Positions 20,097-29,772 are shown, counted from the first letter of the stretch. The stretch is DNA of 64,000 nucleotides from Bog-473 sp963736525 (GCA_963736525.1 CAVTPF010000012.1:1-64000); one strand, 5' to 3'. The notes: a model not told the origin generated them from the sequence alone. Numbers and translations are program-made.

Positions 20097-21433
20097 GCGC
20101 CGTGTCTCCGGAAGAGGGTGATGCGGTCCTCGCCGACCTTGGCGCGCAGCTCGGGGTCGTCGATGCCCAGCCCCTCGGTGGGGGCCAGGCACAGCACGCC
20201 GATCTTGCCCTCGTGCAGGTTGTGGTGCACCTGGTAGGCGGCCTCACCCACCTGCTCCAGGGTGTAGACGGCGGAGAGCGGCGGGAGCACCTTGCCGTCG
20301 CAGATCAGCTGGTTGGCGTCCCACGCCTCGCGGTAGTTGGCGAAGTGCGACCCCTTGATCGTCTTGAGCTTCATCCAGAGGTGGCGGTTGTCATACTCGA
20401 TCATGTAGCCCGAGGTGGCGGCGCAGGTGACGACCGTCCCGGCCCGTTTGCAGACGAAGACGGAGGCGCCCATCGTCTGGCGCCCGGGGTGTTCGAAGAC
20501 GATCTCGGGCTCGCCGCCCACTAGCGCACGGATGTCCTTGCCGAAGCGGCGCCACTCGGACTCGTCCTGGGTGTGCTCGTCGGACCAGAACGCGTAGCCG
20601 GCGGCCCTGCGGTCGATGACGGCCTCGACGCCGAGGTCGTTGAGCAGCTTCACCTTGTCGGGCGACGAGACCACGCCGATCGGTGTGCCGCCCCCGTTGA
20701 GGACGTGCTGCACCGCGTAGCTGCCGAGGCCCCCGCTGGCTCCCCACACCAGCACCTTGTCGCCCTGGGTCATGCGGGCGCCGTGGGGCGACACCAGCAT
20801 GCGGTACGAGGTCGAGTTGCACAGCGCGTTGATGGCCGCCTCCTCCCAGGTGAGGTGGGCGGGCTTGGGCATGAGCTGGTTCGCCTTCACCACGGTGATG
20901 TCGGCCAGGCCGCCGAAGTTCGACTCGAAGCCCCAGATGCGCTGGTTGGCCGCCAGCATGGAGTCGTCGTGCGCCGAGGGGTCCTGGTCGTCGACGTAGT
21001 TGCACTGGACGGTGACCTTGTCGCCAACCTTCCAGTTCCGCACCGCCGACCCGGTCCGCAGCACGACGCCGGCGGCGTCGGAGCCGACGACGTGGTAGTC
21101 GAGGGCGTGGCGGGCGGCCCAGGGCCCTTCCTTGCCGAGGCGGTCGAGGAAGCCGAACGTCGGGAGGGGCTCGAAGATGGAGGTCCAGACCGTGTTGAAG
21201 TTGATCGACGACGCCATGACGGCCACGTAGGCCTCGTCGGGGGCCAGCTCGGGCAGGGGGACCTCCTCCACGTGGAGGGACCGGCGGGGGTCCTTGTCCG
21301 AGGACTCCATGCCCTCGAACATCGCGGTCTCGCTCCTCTTGACCAGGGCGGCCCGGTAGGAGCCGGGCATCTCGAGTCCGGCCAGCTCGTCGGCCGGTGC
21401 GCCGGCCACCACAGCACTGAGGATGTCGCTCAT
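20093..21433 (-). CDS. ccr: Crotonyl-CoA carboxylase/reductase
   Basis: 446 residues. It carries out NADPH-dependent reductive carboxylation of crotonyl-CoA to (2S)-ethylmalonyl-CoA, the key step of the ethylmalonyl-CoA pathway. GroES-like N-domain and Rossmann domain (VWGASGGLGSYAVQ) are intact. The CO2-binding residues known from the Kitasatospora enzyme have counterparts: Asn in SINFNTVW, Phe-Glu in IWGFESNFGG and His in YDNRHLWMKLKTIKG. This supports carboxylation rather than plain reduction. There is no Shine-Dalgarno; a TATCGT box lies eight bases before the ATG. Confidence 0.96.
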   Translation of the reverse strand: MSDILSAVVAGAPADELAGLEMPGSYRAALVKRSETAMFEGMESSDKDPRRSLHVEEVPLPELAPDEAYVAVMASSINFNTVWTSIFEPLPTFGFLDRLGKEGPWAARHALDYHVVGSDAAGVVLRTGSAVRNWKVGDKVTVQCNYVDDQDPSAHDDSMLAANQRIWGFESNFGGLADITVVKANQLMPKPAHLTWEEAAINALCNSTSYRMLVSPHGARMTQGDKVLVWGASGGLGSYAVQHVLNGGGTPIGVVSSPDKVKLLNDLGVEAVIDRRAAGYAFWSDEHTQDESEWRRFGKDIRALVGGEPEIVFEHPGRQTMGASVFVCKRAGTVVTCAATSGYMIEYDNRHLWMKLKTIKGSHFANYREAWDANQLICDGKVLPPLSAVYTLEQVGEAAYQVHHNLHEGKIGVLCLAPTEGLGIDDPELRAKVGEDRITLFRRHGA

Positions 21434-21462
21434 GTGACCCGACGATAGTTGGCCCGTAAGAT
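21434..21462 (+). promoter_or_regulatory. Candidate thiolase promoter
   Basis: GTGACC (21434-21439), a 17-base spacer and TAAGAT (21457-21462). The -10 is good and the -35 matches four of six positions. It overlaps the ccr -10 on the other strand. Confidence 0.45.
21442..21447 (-). promoter_or_regulatory. -10 box of ccr (leaderless)
   Basis: Minus-strand TATCGT, eight bases upstream of the ccr ATG. It lies within the divergent thiolase promoter, so ccr and thiolase transcription may compete. Confidence 0.45.
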
Positions 21463-21511
21463 GTGGTTTCCGACTGGTAACAAGACCGGCAGGAACCCGG
21501 AGGTGCAGGGA

Positions 21512-22696
<1,185 letters not shown>

Positions 22697-22707
22697 GCGG
22701 TCTGGGG

Positions 22708-22749
22708 TCGGCGCCCTGGGATCGGCGCCCTGGGGCCGGCGCCTCGGGA
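22708..22749. repeat. Three 14-base near-repeats between convergent genes
   Basis: TCGGCGCCCTGGGA, TCGGCGCCCTGGGG and CCGGCGCCTCGGGA follow each other, with a partial fourth copy after. Each holds the GGCGCC palindrome, so the array can fold. It fills the 60-base gap between the thiolase and the SixA-like gene and may act as a two-way terminator. Confidence 0.6.
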
Positions 22750-22756
22750 GGGCGCC

Positions 22757-23332
22757 TCAGTACGGCGGGGCCGTGAGCGCCATCAGCGTGGCGGTACCCG
22801 GCACGACGTCCGTCCAGTGTCCGACGTCGAAGCGGTAGACCCCCAGCGCACAGGTGGGGAAGCCGTGCCGCACCACCAGGGACCGCCCTTTCTTGTCGTC
22901 CCCGGCCAGCAGGCCCTGGGCGAGGACGTGCGCCGTCGGGTTGTGGCCCACGACCATGGCGGCGGGCGTGCCCGCGGGGAGGGCGCGGAGCAGCTCGAGC
23001 ACCTCCTCGGGGTCCGCCTCGTAGAGCTCCTCCTCCAGGCGCAGCTCGGGCGGGTCGTCCAGGCCGGCCAGCACCAGCTCGGCCGTTGCCGCCGTGCGGG
23101 TCGCCGGTGACACGAGCGCGACCGTCGGCAGCGTGACCCCCTCGAGGGCGGGCCCGAGCCCCTTGCCGTGCCCGGCGAAGAGGCGGCCGAGGGCGGCCGC
23201 GTCGCGCCGGCCACGCGGCGTCAGCACGCGGTCGAAGTCCGAGCCGCCGGGCGGCGGGTCGGTCACGGCCTTGGCGTGCCGGAGCAGCCACAGGGTGGGC
23301 GCGGTGCCCGGCGTTCTGGCCCTCGCCGGCAT
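22757..23332 (-). CDS. SixA-like phosphohistidine phosphatase (histidine phosphatase family)
   Basis: 191 residues from ATG 23332. The catalytic histidine motif is LWLLRHAKAV near residue 20. The second His lies in MVVGHNPTAHVLAQ, and Arg in SPATRTAATAEL. SixA removes phosphate from histidine in phosphorelay proteins; other members of this superfamily hydrolyse small phosphoesters, so the substrate is open. The ATG overlaps the lysC stop by one base (TGATG), so it is coupled to aspartokinase. Confidence 0.85.
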   Translation of the reverse strand: MPARARTPGTAPTLWLLRHAKAVTDPPPGGSDFDRVLTPRGRRDAAALGRLFAGHGKGLGPALEGVTLPTVALVSPATRTAATAELVLAGLDDPPELRLEEELYEADPEEVLELLRALPAGTPAAMVVGHNPTAHVLAQGLLAGDDKKGRSLVVRHGFPTCALGVYRFDVGHWTDVVPGTATLMALTAPPY

Positions 23333-24543
23333 CAGGCCAAGGCGAACGCGGCGTGCAGACTGCGCACCGCCCGCTCGACATCCTCCTGCGACACGATGCA
23401 CGACGTCCGGATGGTCGAGGTCGAGATCATGTCGATGTTGATCCGCTCGTTGGCCAGCGTCTCGAACATCGTGGCGGCGATGCCCGGGTGCGACTTCATG
23501 CCGACCCCGACGAGCGAGACGCGCGCCACGTCCGCGTCCGCCGCCACGCCTGACGCCCCGAGCTCGTCCGCGTGGGCCTGCGCCGTCTCGACCGCCACGG
23601 GGAGGTCGTCGGTCGGCACGGTGAACGAGATGTCGGTCGTGCCGTGCGCCGAGCTGTTCTGCACGATCATGTCCACGTTGATCGACTTGTCGGCCAGCGC
23701 CCGGAACAGGCGCGCCGCCACGCCCGGTCGGTCCGGGACCCCGCTGACGGTGACCTTGGCCTCCGACGTGTCGTGGGTCACGGCGGTGACGACGGCTTCT
23801 TCCATGTCTGCATCCTCCTCCACCACCCAGGTGCCGGGCTCCCAGGTGAAGCTGCTGCGCACGTGCAGCGGGACGTTGTGGTTACGCGCGAACTCCACCG
23901 CCCGCAGCATCAGGACCCGGCCGCCGGTGGCGGCGATCTCGAGCATCTCGTCGAACGAGATGCGGTTGATGCGGTGCGCCTCGGGCACGATGCGGGGGTC
24001 GGCCGTGAAGACGCCGGTGACGTCGGTGTAGATCTCGCACACGTCGGCGCCCAGCACGGCCGCCAGGGCGACGGCGGTGGCGTCGGACCCGCCGCGGCCG
24101 AGCGTGGTGATCTCTCGTTCCTCCGACACGCCTTGGAACCCGGCCACGACCGGCACCTTGCCGGCGGCGAGCGCCTCGCGCAGGCGGTCACCCTTGACCT
24201 CCTTGATCTTGGCCCGGGTGTGGTCGTTGTCGGTGATGATGCCGACCTGGCTCCCGGTGAAGGAGGCGGCGTCGACCCCGAGGTCGGCCAGGGCCATGAC
24301 CAGCAGCGACATGGAGATGCGCTCCCCGGTGCTGACGAGCATGTCGTACTCGCGCGGGGGTTGCGTCGTGCTCACCGTGTTGGCCAGGTGGATCAGGTCG
24401 TCCGTCGTCTTGCCCATGGCGCTGACCACCGCCACCACGTCGGAGCCCTGCCGGCGCGTGCGCGCCACGTGGTCGGCCACGGCCCGGATGCGGTCGGCGT
24501 CGCCCACCGAGGTGCCTCCGAATTTCTGGACGACCAGCGGCAT
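23332..24543 (-). CDS. lysC: Aspartate kinase (alpha subunit; internal beta start)
   Basis: 403 residues. It phosphorylates aspartate, the first step toward lysine, threonine, methionine and diaminopimelate. The kinase domain starts VVQKFGGTSVGDADRI and has STGERISMSLLVMAL, TLGRGGSDATAVALAA and YTDVTGVFTADPRIV. Two ACT domains (about residues 262-403) include SGVPDRPGVAARLFRALADK and GVGMKSHPGIAATMFETLAN, the allosteric lysine/threonine sites. An in-frame ATG at 23805 with a strong ribosome-binding site would yield a 157-residue beta subunit, as in Corynebacterium and Bacillus. There is no leader: a TAGCCT box lies seven bases before the ATG. Confidence 0.96.
   Translation of the reverse strand: MPLVVQKFGGTSVGDADRIRAVADHVARTRRQGSDVVAVVSAMGKTTDDLIHLANTVSTTQPPREYDMLVSTGERISMSLLVMALADLGVDAASFTGSQVGIITDNDHTRAKIKEVKGDRLREALAAGKVPVVAGFQGVSEEREITTLGRGGSDATAVALAAVLGADVCEIYTDVTGVFTADPRIVPEAHRINRISFDEMLEIAATGGRVLMLRAVEFARNHNVPLHVRSSFTWEPGTWVVEEDADMEEAVVTAVTHDTSEAKVTVSGVPDRPGVAARLFRALADKSINVDMIVQNSSAHGTTDISFTVPTDDLPVAVETAQAHADELGASGVAADADVARVSLVGVGMKSHPGIAATMFETLANERINIDMISTSTIRTSCIVSQEDVERAVRSLHAAFALA
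23803..23821 (-). promoter_or_regulatory. Internal ribosome-binding site and start for the LysC beta subunit
   Basis: On the minus strand GGAGGAGG (23821-23814) is followed eight bases later by ATG (23805-23803), in frame with lysC. The product would start MEEAVVTAVTHD, the same place as the known beta subunit of the Corynebacterium enzyme. Confidence 0.65.
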
Positions 24544-24550
24544 CCGGCCG

Positions 24551-24556
24551 AGGCTA
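24551..24556 (-). promoter_or_regulatory. -10 box of lysC (leaderless)
   Basis: Minus-strand TAGCCT, seven bases before the lysC ATG, with no Shine-Dalgarno between. Confidence 0.5.
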
Positions 24557-24666
24557 CAGACTGGCGGGCGCGCCGCGGTCCGCCCGGCCGTTCGGGGCCC
24601 GGTGCCGCAGCCGCGACGCCGCCCGCGGCGACCGGAGGGCGATCCGAGGGCCGCCCCCGGATTGGG

Positions 24667-24672
24667 TAGGGT
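24667..24672 (+). promoter_or_regulatory. -10 box of first cyclophilin gene (leaderless)
   Basis: TAGGGT, eight bases before GTG 24681. The predicted transcription start coincides with the start codon. Confidence 0.45.
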
Positions 24673-24680
24673 CTGCGGCC

Positions 24681-25517
24681 GTGCCCAGCGAGAAAAGAGC
24701 CAGGCAACGCGCGGCGAGGGAGGCGCGACTGGCCGCCGAGGCCAAGCGCCAGAAGCGCCGCAAGCAGGTCCGCAACGCCGTCATCGTGGTGGTGGCCGCC
24801 GGGGCCATCGTGGGGATCGCCTTCGCCGTCTCGAGCGGGAACAACCCCGTGGCGCCGCAGTCGAAGGTGACCGGCACCACCACGGCTGCCCAGGGCATGG
24901 ACGCCAGGCTGCAGGCCCAGGCCAACGCGGTGGCGGTCAAGGCCGGCTGCCCGTCCTCGCCCACCACCCCCACGGCGGCCGCCAGCCAGAAGTACACGGC
25001 GGCGCCGCCCATGACCATCGACACGTCCGAGCAGTACTCGGCCACGTTCAAGACCACCACCGGGACCTTCGACGTTGCGCTCGATGCCAAGAGCGCGCCC
25101 GTCACGGTGAACAACTTCGTCTTCCTGGCCGGCAAGGGCTTCTTCAACTGCGGGAGCTTCTTCCGGGTCATCCCCGGCTTCGTGAACCAGACCGGGAACC
25201 CGGCGCAGACGAACGCGGGGACCGCGCCCGGCTACACCATTCCCGACGAGCTCCCGGCCAAGGCGGCCAACCCGGCCGACCAGTACCCGCTCGGCTCGCT
25301 GGTCATGGCCAACCGGGGTTCGCCGAACACGGGCGGCAGCCAGTTCTTCATCGTGGCCGGCCCCCAGGGCGAGTCGCTGCCCAACACCTACTCCCTCTTC
25401 GGGCAGGTGACCTCGGGCATGAACGTGGTCGACACCATCAACCAGCAGGGATCGCCCAGCGGGATGCCGCCCGACGTGACCCAGCGCATCCTTTCCGTCA
25501 CCATCCACCACACGTAA
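24681..25517 (+). CDS. Membrane-anchored cyclophilin-type peptidyl-prolyl isomerase
   Basis: 278 residues. A basic N-terminus (residues 1-35) and one transmembrane segment (about 33-53, NAVIVVVAAGAIVGIAFAV) anchor the protein with the rest outside the cytoplasm. A linker leads to a cyclophilin domain from about residue 110: FDVALDAKSAPVTVNNFVFL, SFFRVIPGFVNQTGNP and SPNTGGSQFFIVAG. The catalytic Arg is present, but the Gln-Gly-Gly-Asp stretch is altered to NQTGNP. It would assist folding of secreted proteins. A second cyclophilin gene follows directly. Confidence 0.9.
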   Translation: MPSEKRARQRAAREARLAAEAKRQKRRKQVRNAVIVVVAAGAIVGIAFAVSSGNNPVAPQSKVTGTTTAAQGMDARLQAQANAVAVKAGCPSSPTTPTAAASQKYTAAPPMTIDTSEQYSATFKTTTGTFDVALDAKSAPVTVNNFVFLAGKGFFNCGSFFRVIPGFVNQTGNPAQTNAGTAPGYTIPDELPAKAANPADQYPLGSLVMANRGSPNTGGSQFFIVAGPQGESLPNTYSLFGQVTSGMNVVDTINQQGSPSGMPPDVTQRILSVTIHHT

Positions 25518-25528
25518 GGACACCCATC

Positions 25529-26086
25529 ATGGCCACCCCGACCCCGCCCGCCCTCGACGGCTCGAGCCCGCAGCAGCGGAAGTTCGACGAGGAGCCACCG
25601 ATGATCATCGACACGGCGAAGCGGTACGTGGCCACCATGACGACCTCGCACGGCACGATGGTGATCGCCCTCGACCCGCTGGCCGCGCCCAAGGCCGTCA
25701 ATAGCTTCGTGTTCCTCGCCCGCTACCACTACTACGACGGGATCGTGTTCCACCGCATCATCCCCGGCTTCGTGCTGCAGGGGGGCGACCCGACCGGGAC
25801 GGGTTCGGGCGGCCCGGGCTACCGCTTCGCCGACGAGCTGCCGCCGGCCGGCCGCTACAAGCTGGGGTCGCTGGCCATGGCCAACGCGGGACCCAACACG
25901 AACGGCAGCCAGTTCTTCGTGATCAGCGGCCCCGACGGCGTCCGCCTGCCGCCGCTCTACTCGCTCTTCGGCGAGGTGGTCACCGGACTCGACGTCGTCG
26001 AGAGGATCGACGGCGCGGGCAGCCGTTCGGGCACGCCGACCGAGCGCGTGGTCATCGAGAGCGTCACGATCGAAGAGAAGGACTGA
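25529..26086 (+). CDS. Cyclophilin-type peptidyl-prolyl isomerase
   Basis: 185 residues from ATG 25529, 11 bases after the first cyclophilin. It has no signal or membrane segment and is presumably cytoplasmic. The domain is more canonical than its neighbour: VFHRIIPGFVLQGGDPTGTG with catalytic Arg and Gln, GPNTNGSQFFVISG, and LYSLFGEVVTGLDVVERI. The pair probably arose by duplication and serves two compartments; that is inference. Confidence 0.92.
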   Translation: MATPTPPALDGSSPQQRKFDEEPPMIIDTAKRYVATMTTSHGTMVIALDPLAAPKAVNSFVFLARYHYYDGIVFHRIIPGFVLQGGDPTGTGSGGPGYRFADELPPAGRYKLGSLAMANAGPNTNGSQFFVISGPDGVRLPPLYSLFGEVVTGLDVVERIDGAGSRSGTPTERVVIESVTIEEKD

Positions 26087-26096
26087 CGGGGGGCGT

Positions 26097-26783
26097 TCAG
26101 CCCTTCAGTGCGGCGAGGCCCTCCGTCTGCGCCCCGCCGACGAACACGACCGGGGTCCCCGCCCCCTCCGAGCGCCAGGTGCCCCCGCCGTCCCTGATCA
26201 GCGCGGTGCGGGCCGGCAGCGCGACGACGGGCAGAGCCGCCGGTGCCATCGCCACCGTCCGTTCGAGCTTCTGGCCGTGAGCGTCGTCGTGCTCGTCGCC
26301 GAAGTGGGGCACGACGGTGAGGTTGTCGACCAGGCCCAGCCCGAGGGTCAGCGCGCCGCCGCGGGGGTCGACCATGGGGTCGGTGAGAACCATCGCCCCC
26401 GCCCCCGCCCCGGCCACGACCGCACCGGCCGCGAAGGCTCGTCGCAGGGCCTCGAAGACGGCGGACTTCTTGAGCGCTGCGCGCAGGTGCAGGGGCGAGC
26501 CCCCGGCGAGGTAGACGAACCGGGCGGCGGCGAGCGCCGCCGCCATACCGGGGTCCTCGGCCGAGGCCCGGTCCACCACCATGAGGCCCTCGACCTGGGC
26601 CCCGAGCGGCTCGAACCACTCGGCCGCCCGCAGGACCACCCGCTCGGGGTGCTGGTAGGCGGCCGCGGTCGGCAGCACCACCACGTCGGTCCCGCCCGAC
26701 GCCGCCAGGAGCGTGGCGTCGAAGCTGCACCCCTCGGTCCATTCGTCGCCCCCGACCAGGGCCAGCGTGCCGGTCGTGTCCAT
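26097..26783 (-). CDS. Peptidase S51 / type 1 glutamine amidotransferase-like protein, nucleophile missing
   Basis: 228 residues from ATG 26783. The fold matches peptidase S51 (dipeptidase E, cyanophycinase): GTLALVGGDEWTEGC, VVVLPTAAAYQHPERV, FVYLAGGSPLHLRAAL and GLGLVDNLTVVPHFGDEHD. In the family the nucleophile sits in a G-x-S-A-G-A elbow. Here the strand reads VVAGAGAGAMVL, with Gly where Ser is expected. The protein is therefore probably not a serine peptidase, though it may bind a ligand. It is convergent with the second cyclophilin (10 bases). Confidence 0.75.
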   Translation of the reverse strand: MDTTGTLALVGGDEWTEGCSFDATLLAASGGTDVVVLPTAAAYQHPERVVLRAAEWFEPLGAQVEGLMVVDRASAEDPGMAAALAAARFVYLAGGSPLHLRAALKKSAVFEALRRAFAAGAVVAGAGAGAMVLTDPMVDPRGGALTLGLGLVDNLTVVPHFGDEHDDAHGQKLERTVAMAPAALPVVALPARTALIRDGGGTWRSEGAGTPVVFVGGAQTEGLAALKG

Positions 26784-26844
26784 GGCGCCACTCTTGCACG
26801 CCCGCCGGCACCGGCTCGTCTTCGACGCCGTGGTTACCGGCCGG

Positions 26845-26850
26845 TAGCCT
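26845..26850 (+). promoter_or_regulatory. -10 box of hbd (leaderless)
   Basis: TAGCCT, eight bases before ATG 26859. TTCGAC at 26821-26826 could be a weak -35 (18-base spacer). Confidence 0.5.
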
Positions 26851-26858
26851 ACGGGCCC

Positions 26859-27713
26859 ATGTCGATCACACGGGTGGGAATCGTCGGTTCGGGAATCATG
26901 GGCTCGGGCATCGCCGAGGTGGCCGCGGCGACGGGACACGACGTCGTGCTGCGCAGCCGCAGCCAGGCGGGCGCCGACGCCATGGTGGCCGGCCTGGGCA
27001 AGTCGCTCGCCAAGCAGGTCGAGAAGGGCAAGCGCACCGAGGCCGAGGCCGCCGACATCTCGGCCCGCGTCCACGCCACGACGCACCTGGGCGAGCTGGT
27101 CGACGTCGACCTCGTGATCGAGTCGGTGGTCGAGGACCTGTCGGTGAAGAAGGACCTCTTCGCCGAGCTCGACAGCATCTGCAAGCCTGAGACGATCCTC
27201 GCCACCAACACCTCGACCCTCCCGGTGGTCGAGATGGCGATGGCGACGGGACGGCCCGACCTGGTGTGCGGGATCCACTTCTTCAACCCGGCACCGGCCA
27301 TGGCGCTCGTCGAGGTCGTCCGGCCCATTACGGCCAGTGACGCCACCGTCTCGGCCGCCGTGGCGTTCGCCGGTGCGTGCGGCAAGGACCCCGTCGAGGT
27401 GAAGGACCAGGCGGGGTTCATCGTCAACGCGCTCCTGTTCCCCTACCTGAACAACGCCGTGCGCCTCCTCGAGCAGGGCGTCGCCACCCGGGAGGGCATC
27501 GACGCCGCGATGAAGGGTGGGTGCGGGTTCCCCATGGGTCCGTTCGCGCTGCTCGACCTCGTGGGGCTCGACACCTCGCTGGCCATCCTCGACGCGCTCT
27601 ACGAGGAGTACCGCGACCCCAACTACGCGGCCGTGCCGCTGTTGCGGCGCCTGGTGACTTCGGGACAGCTCGGCCGCAAGACCAAGAAGGGCTTCTACGA
27701 CTACAGCCGCTAG
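26859..27713 (+). CDS. hbd: 3-hydroxybutyryl-CoA dehydrogenase
   Basis: 284 residues from ATG 26859, normal for Hbd/FadB2. It reduces acetoacetyl-CoA to (S)-3-hydroxybutyryl-CoA, or the reverse. The N-terminal Rossmann motif is VGIVGSGIMGSGIAEVAAAT. The catalytic His and Glu lie in GIHFFNPAPAMALVEVV, and the helical C-domain has KDQAGFIVNALLFPYLNNAV and GCGFPMGPFALLDLVGLD. It sits 67 bases before the mutase and supplies the second step of the ethylmalonyl-CoA route after the thiolase. Confidence 0.95.
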   Translation: MSITRVGIVGSGIMGSGIAEVAAATGHDVVLRSRSQAGADAMVAGLGKSLAKQVEKGKRTEAEAADISARVHATTHLGELVDVDLVIESVVEDLSVKKDLFAELDSICKPETILATNTSTLPVVEMAMATGRPDLVCGIHFFNPAPAMALVEVVRPITASDATVSAAVAFAGACGKDPVEVKDQAGFIVNALLFPYLNNAVRLLEQGVATREGIDAAMKGGCGFPMGPFALLDLVGLDTSLAILDALYEEYRDPNYAAVPLLRRLVTSGQLGRKTKKGFYDYSR

Positions 27714-27780
27714 ACGCGCGGTGCCGGGCACGAAGCCGGGCAGAATGGTGGTGCGCCCCACCCCTCTGGAGGTGACTTGA

Positions 27781-29772
27781 ATGGCAACCCAGCCACAGCG
27801 TGACGCGCCGTGGGTGATGCGCACCTACTCGGGCCACTCCACCGCGCGCGCCTCCAACGAGCTCTACCGCACGAACCTGGCCAAGGGGCAGACCGGGCTC
27901 TCGGTTGCCTTCGACCTGCCGACCCAGACCGGCTACGACCCCGACGCGCCCGAGGCGGCTGGCGAGGTGGGCAAGGTCGGTGTGCCGGTGGCCCACCTCG
28001 GGCACATGGCGGAGCTCCTCGAGGGGATCCCGGTCGAGGACATGAACACGTCCATGACGATCAACGCCACCGCGGCCTGGCTCCTCGGGCTCTACGTCGC
28101 CCACGCCCAGGACATGGGGGTCGATCCGGCGCGCCTGGCGGGCACGACGCAGAACGACATCGTCAAGGAGTACCTCAGCCGCGGCACCTACATCTTCCCC
28201 CCGGGGCCGAGCCTCCGCCTCACCGTCGACACCATCGCCTACACGGTGCACCACGCGCCCAAGTGGAACCCCATCAACGTGTGCAGCTATCACCTGCAGG
28301 AGGCGGGGGCCACACCCGTCCAGGAGATCGCCTACGCGCTGGCCACCGCCATCGGGGTGCTCGACGGCGTGCGCGCCTCGGGGAAGGTGGACCCCTCCGA
28401 GCTGCCCGCCGTCGTCGGGCGCATCAGCTTCTTCGTGAATTCCAGCGTGCGCTTCGTGGAGGAGACCTGCAAGATGCGGGCCTTCACCCGGCTGTGGGAC
28501 CGCATCTGCCGCGACCGCTACGGGGTGGAGGACCCCAAGCTCCGACGTTTCCGCTACGGCGTGCAGGTCAACTCCTTGGGGCTCACCGAGCAGCAGCCGG
28601 AGAACAACGTGCAGCGCATCGTGCTCGAGACACTCGGCGTCACCTTGTCCAAGAGCGCCCGGGCCCGGGCCATGCAGCTGCCCGCCTGGAACGAGGCGCT
28701 CGGGCTGCCCCGCCCGTGGGACCAGCAGTGGTCGTTGCGCATCCAACAGGTGCTGGCCTTCGAGTCCGACCTGCTCGAGTACGACGACATCTTCGAGGGC
28801 TCGGTCGTCATAGAGGCCAAGACGGCGGAGCTGGCCGAGGCCGCCTCGGCCGAGCTGGCCGACGTGGAGGCGCTCGGTGGCGCCTTCGAGGCCATCGACG
28901 AGCTGAAACGGCGCCTCGTGCGCAGCCAGGCCGAGCGTGTGCGCCGCATAGAGACCGGCGAGCAGGTGGTCGTGGGCGTGAACAGCTTCACGGAGACGGC
29001 GCCGTCGCCGCTCCTCGGCGACGGCGACATCGAGAACATCCTCCGGGTGGACCACCGCGTGGAGGCGGAGCAGATCGCCGCCGTGGAGCGCTGGCGAGCC
29101 ACCCGCGACGGGGCCGCTGTGCGCGCCGCGCTCGACCGGCTGCGCCGGGTCGCGACCGACGACGGGCCCAACGGCAACGTCATGGAGGCCACCATCGCGC
29201 TCGCCCACGTCGGCGGCACCACGGGGGAGTGGGCCGGGGCCCTGCGCGAGGTATTCGGCGAGTTCCGGGCGCCCACCGGCGTCAGCGGCGGGGTGGGGCA
29301 CCGGGGGGACGAACTGGCGCCCGTCCGGCTCCGTACCAAGGCACTGGCCGAGCGCACCGGCGGACCGCCGCGGTTCTTGGTGGCCAAACCGGGGCTCGAC
29401 GGGCACTCCAACGGCGCCGAGCAGATCGCGGTGGCGGCGCGCGACGCCGGGTTCGAGGTGATCTACCAGGGCATCAGGCTCACACCCGCCCAAATCGTGG
29501 CGGCGGCCCGCGACGAGGACGTCGACATCGTCGGGCTGTCCATCCTGTCGGGGTCGCACCTCGAACTGGTGCCCGACGTGCTGGACCGGCTGCGCGCCGC
29601 GGGGAGCACGGCGGCCGTGATCGTCGGCGGCATCATCCCGCCCGACGACGCCGAGCTGCTGCTGGGCAAGGGCGTGGCGGCGGTCTACACGCCCAAGGAC
29701 TACTCGTTCGACGCCATCATGGAGGATCTGGTCGCGCTGGCCGAGCGCCAGCGCGGCGCCACTCCCGGGTGA
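27781..29772 (+). CDS. ecm: Ethylmalonyl-CoA mutase (coenzyme B12-dependent)
   Basis: 663 residues with the catalytic TIM barrel and cobalamin domain in one chain, the size of Ecm/MeaA rather than of the two-subunit methylmalonyl-CoA mutase. It converts (2R)-ethylmalonyl-CoA to methylsuccinyl-CoA. The start block PWVMRTYSGHSTARASNELY and NTSMTINATAAWLLGLYVAH are Ecm-like. The cobalamin domain near residue 540 has DGHSNG (D-x-H-x-x-G), then LSILSGSHLEL and VGGIIPPDD. The ribosome-binding site GGAGGTGA precedes ATG 27781. Together with ccr and the epimerase it identifies the pathway. Confidence 0.93.
   Translation: MATQPQRDAPWVMRTYSGHSTARASNELYRTNLAKGQTGLSVAFDLPTQTGYDPDAPEAAGEVGKVGVPVAHLGHMAELLEGIPVEDMNTSMTINATAAWLLGLYVAHAQDMGVDPARLAGTTQNDIVKEYLSRGTYIFPPGPSLRLTVDTIAYTVHHAPKWNPINVCSYHLQEAGATPVQEIAYALATAIGVLDGVRASGKVDPSELPAVVGRISFFVNSSVRFVEETCKMRAFTRLWDRICRDRYGVEDPKLRRFRYGVQVNSLGLTEQQPENNVQRIVLETLGVTLSKSARARAMQLPAWNEALGLPRPWDQQWSLRIQQVLAFESDLLEYDDIFEGSVVIEAKTAELAEAASAELADVEALGGAFEAIDELKRRLVRSQAERVRRIETGEQVVVGVNSFTETAPSPLLGDGDIENILRVDHRVEAEQIAAVERWRATRDGAAVRAALDRLRRVATDDGPNGNVMEATIALAHVGGTTGEWAGALREVFGEFRAPTGVSGGVGHRGDELAPVRLRTKALAERTGGPPRFLVAKPGLDGHSNGAEQIAVAARDAGFEVIYQGIRLTPAQIVAAARDEDVDIVGLSILSGSHLELVPDVLDRLRAAGSTAAVIVGGIIPPDDAELLLGKGVAAVYTPKDYSFDAIMEDLVALAERQRGATPG

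Noticed and set aside
21449..21511. Thiolase start at ATG 21449
   Set aside because: It would overlap the -10 box of its own promoter and add unrelated residues; ATG 21512 has a proper ribosome-binding site and the family N-terminus.
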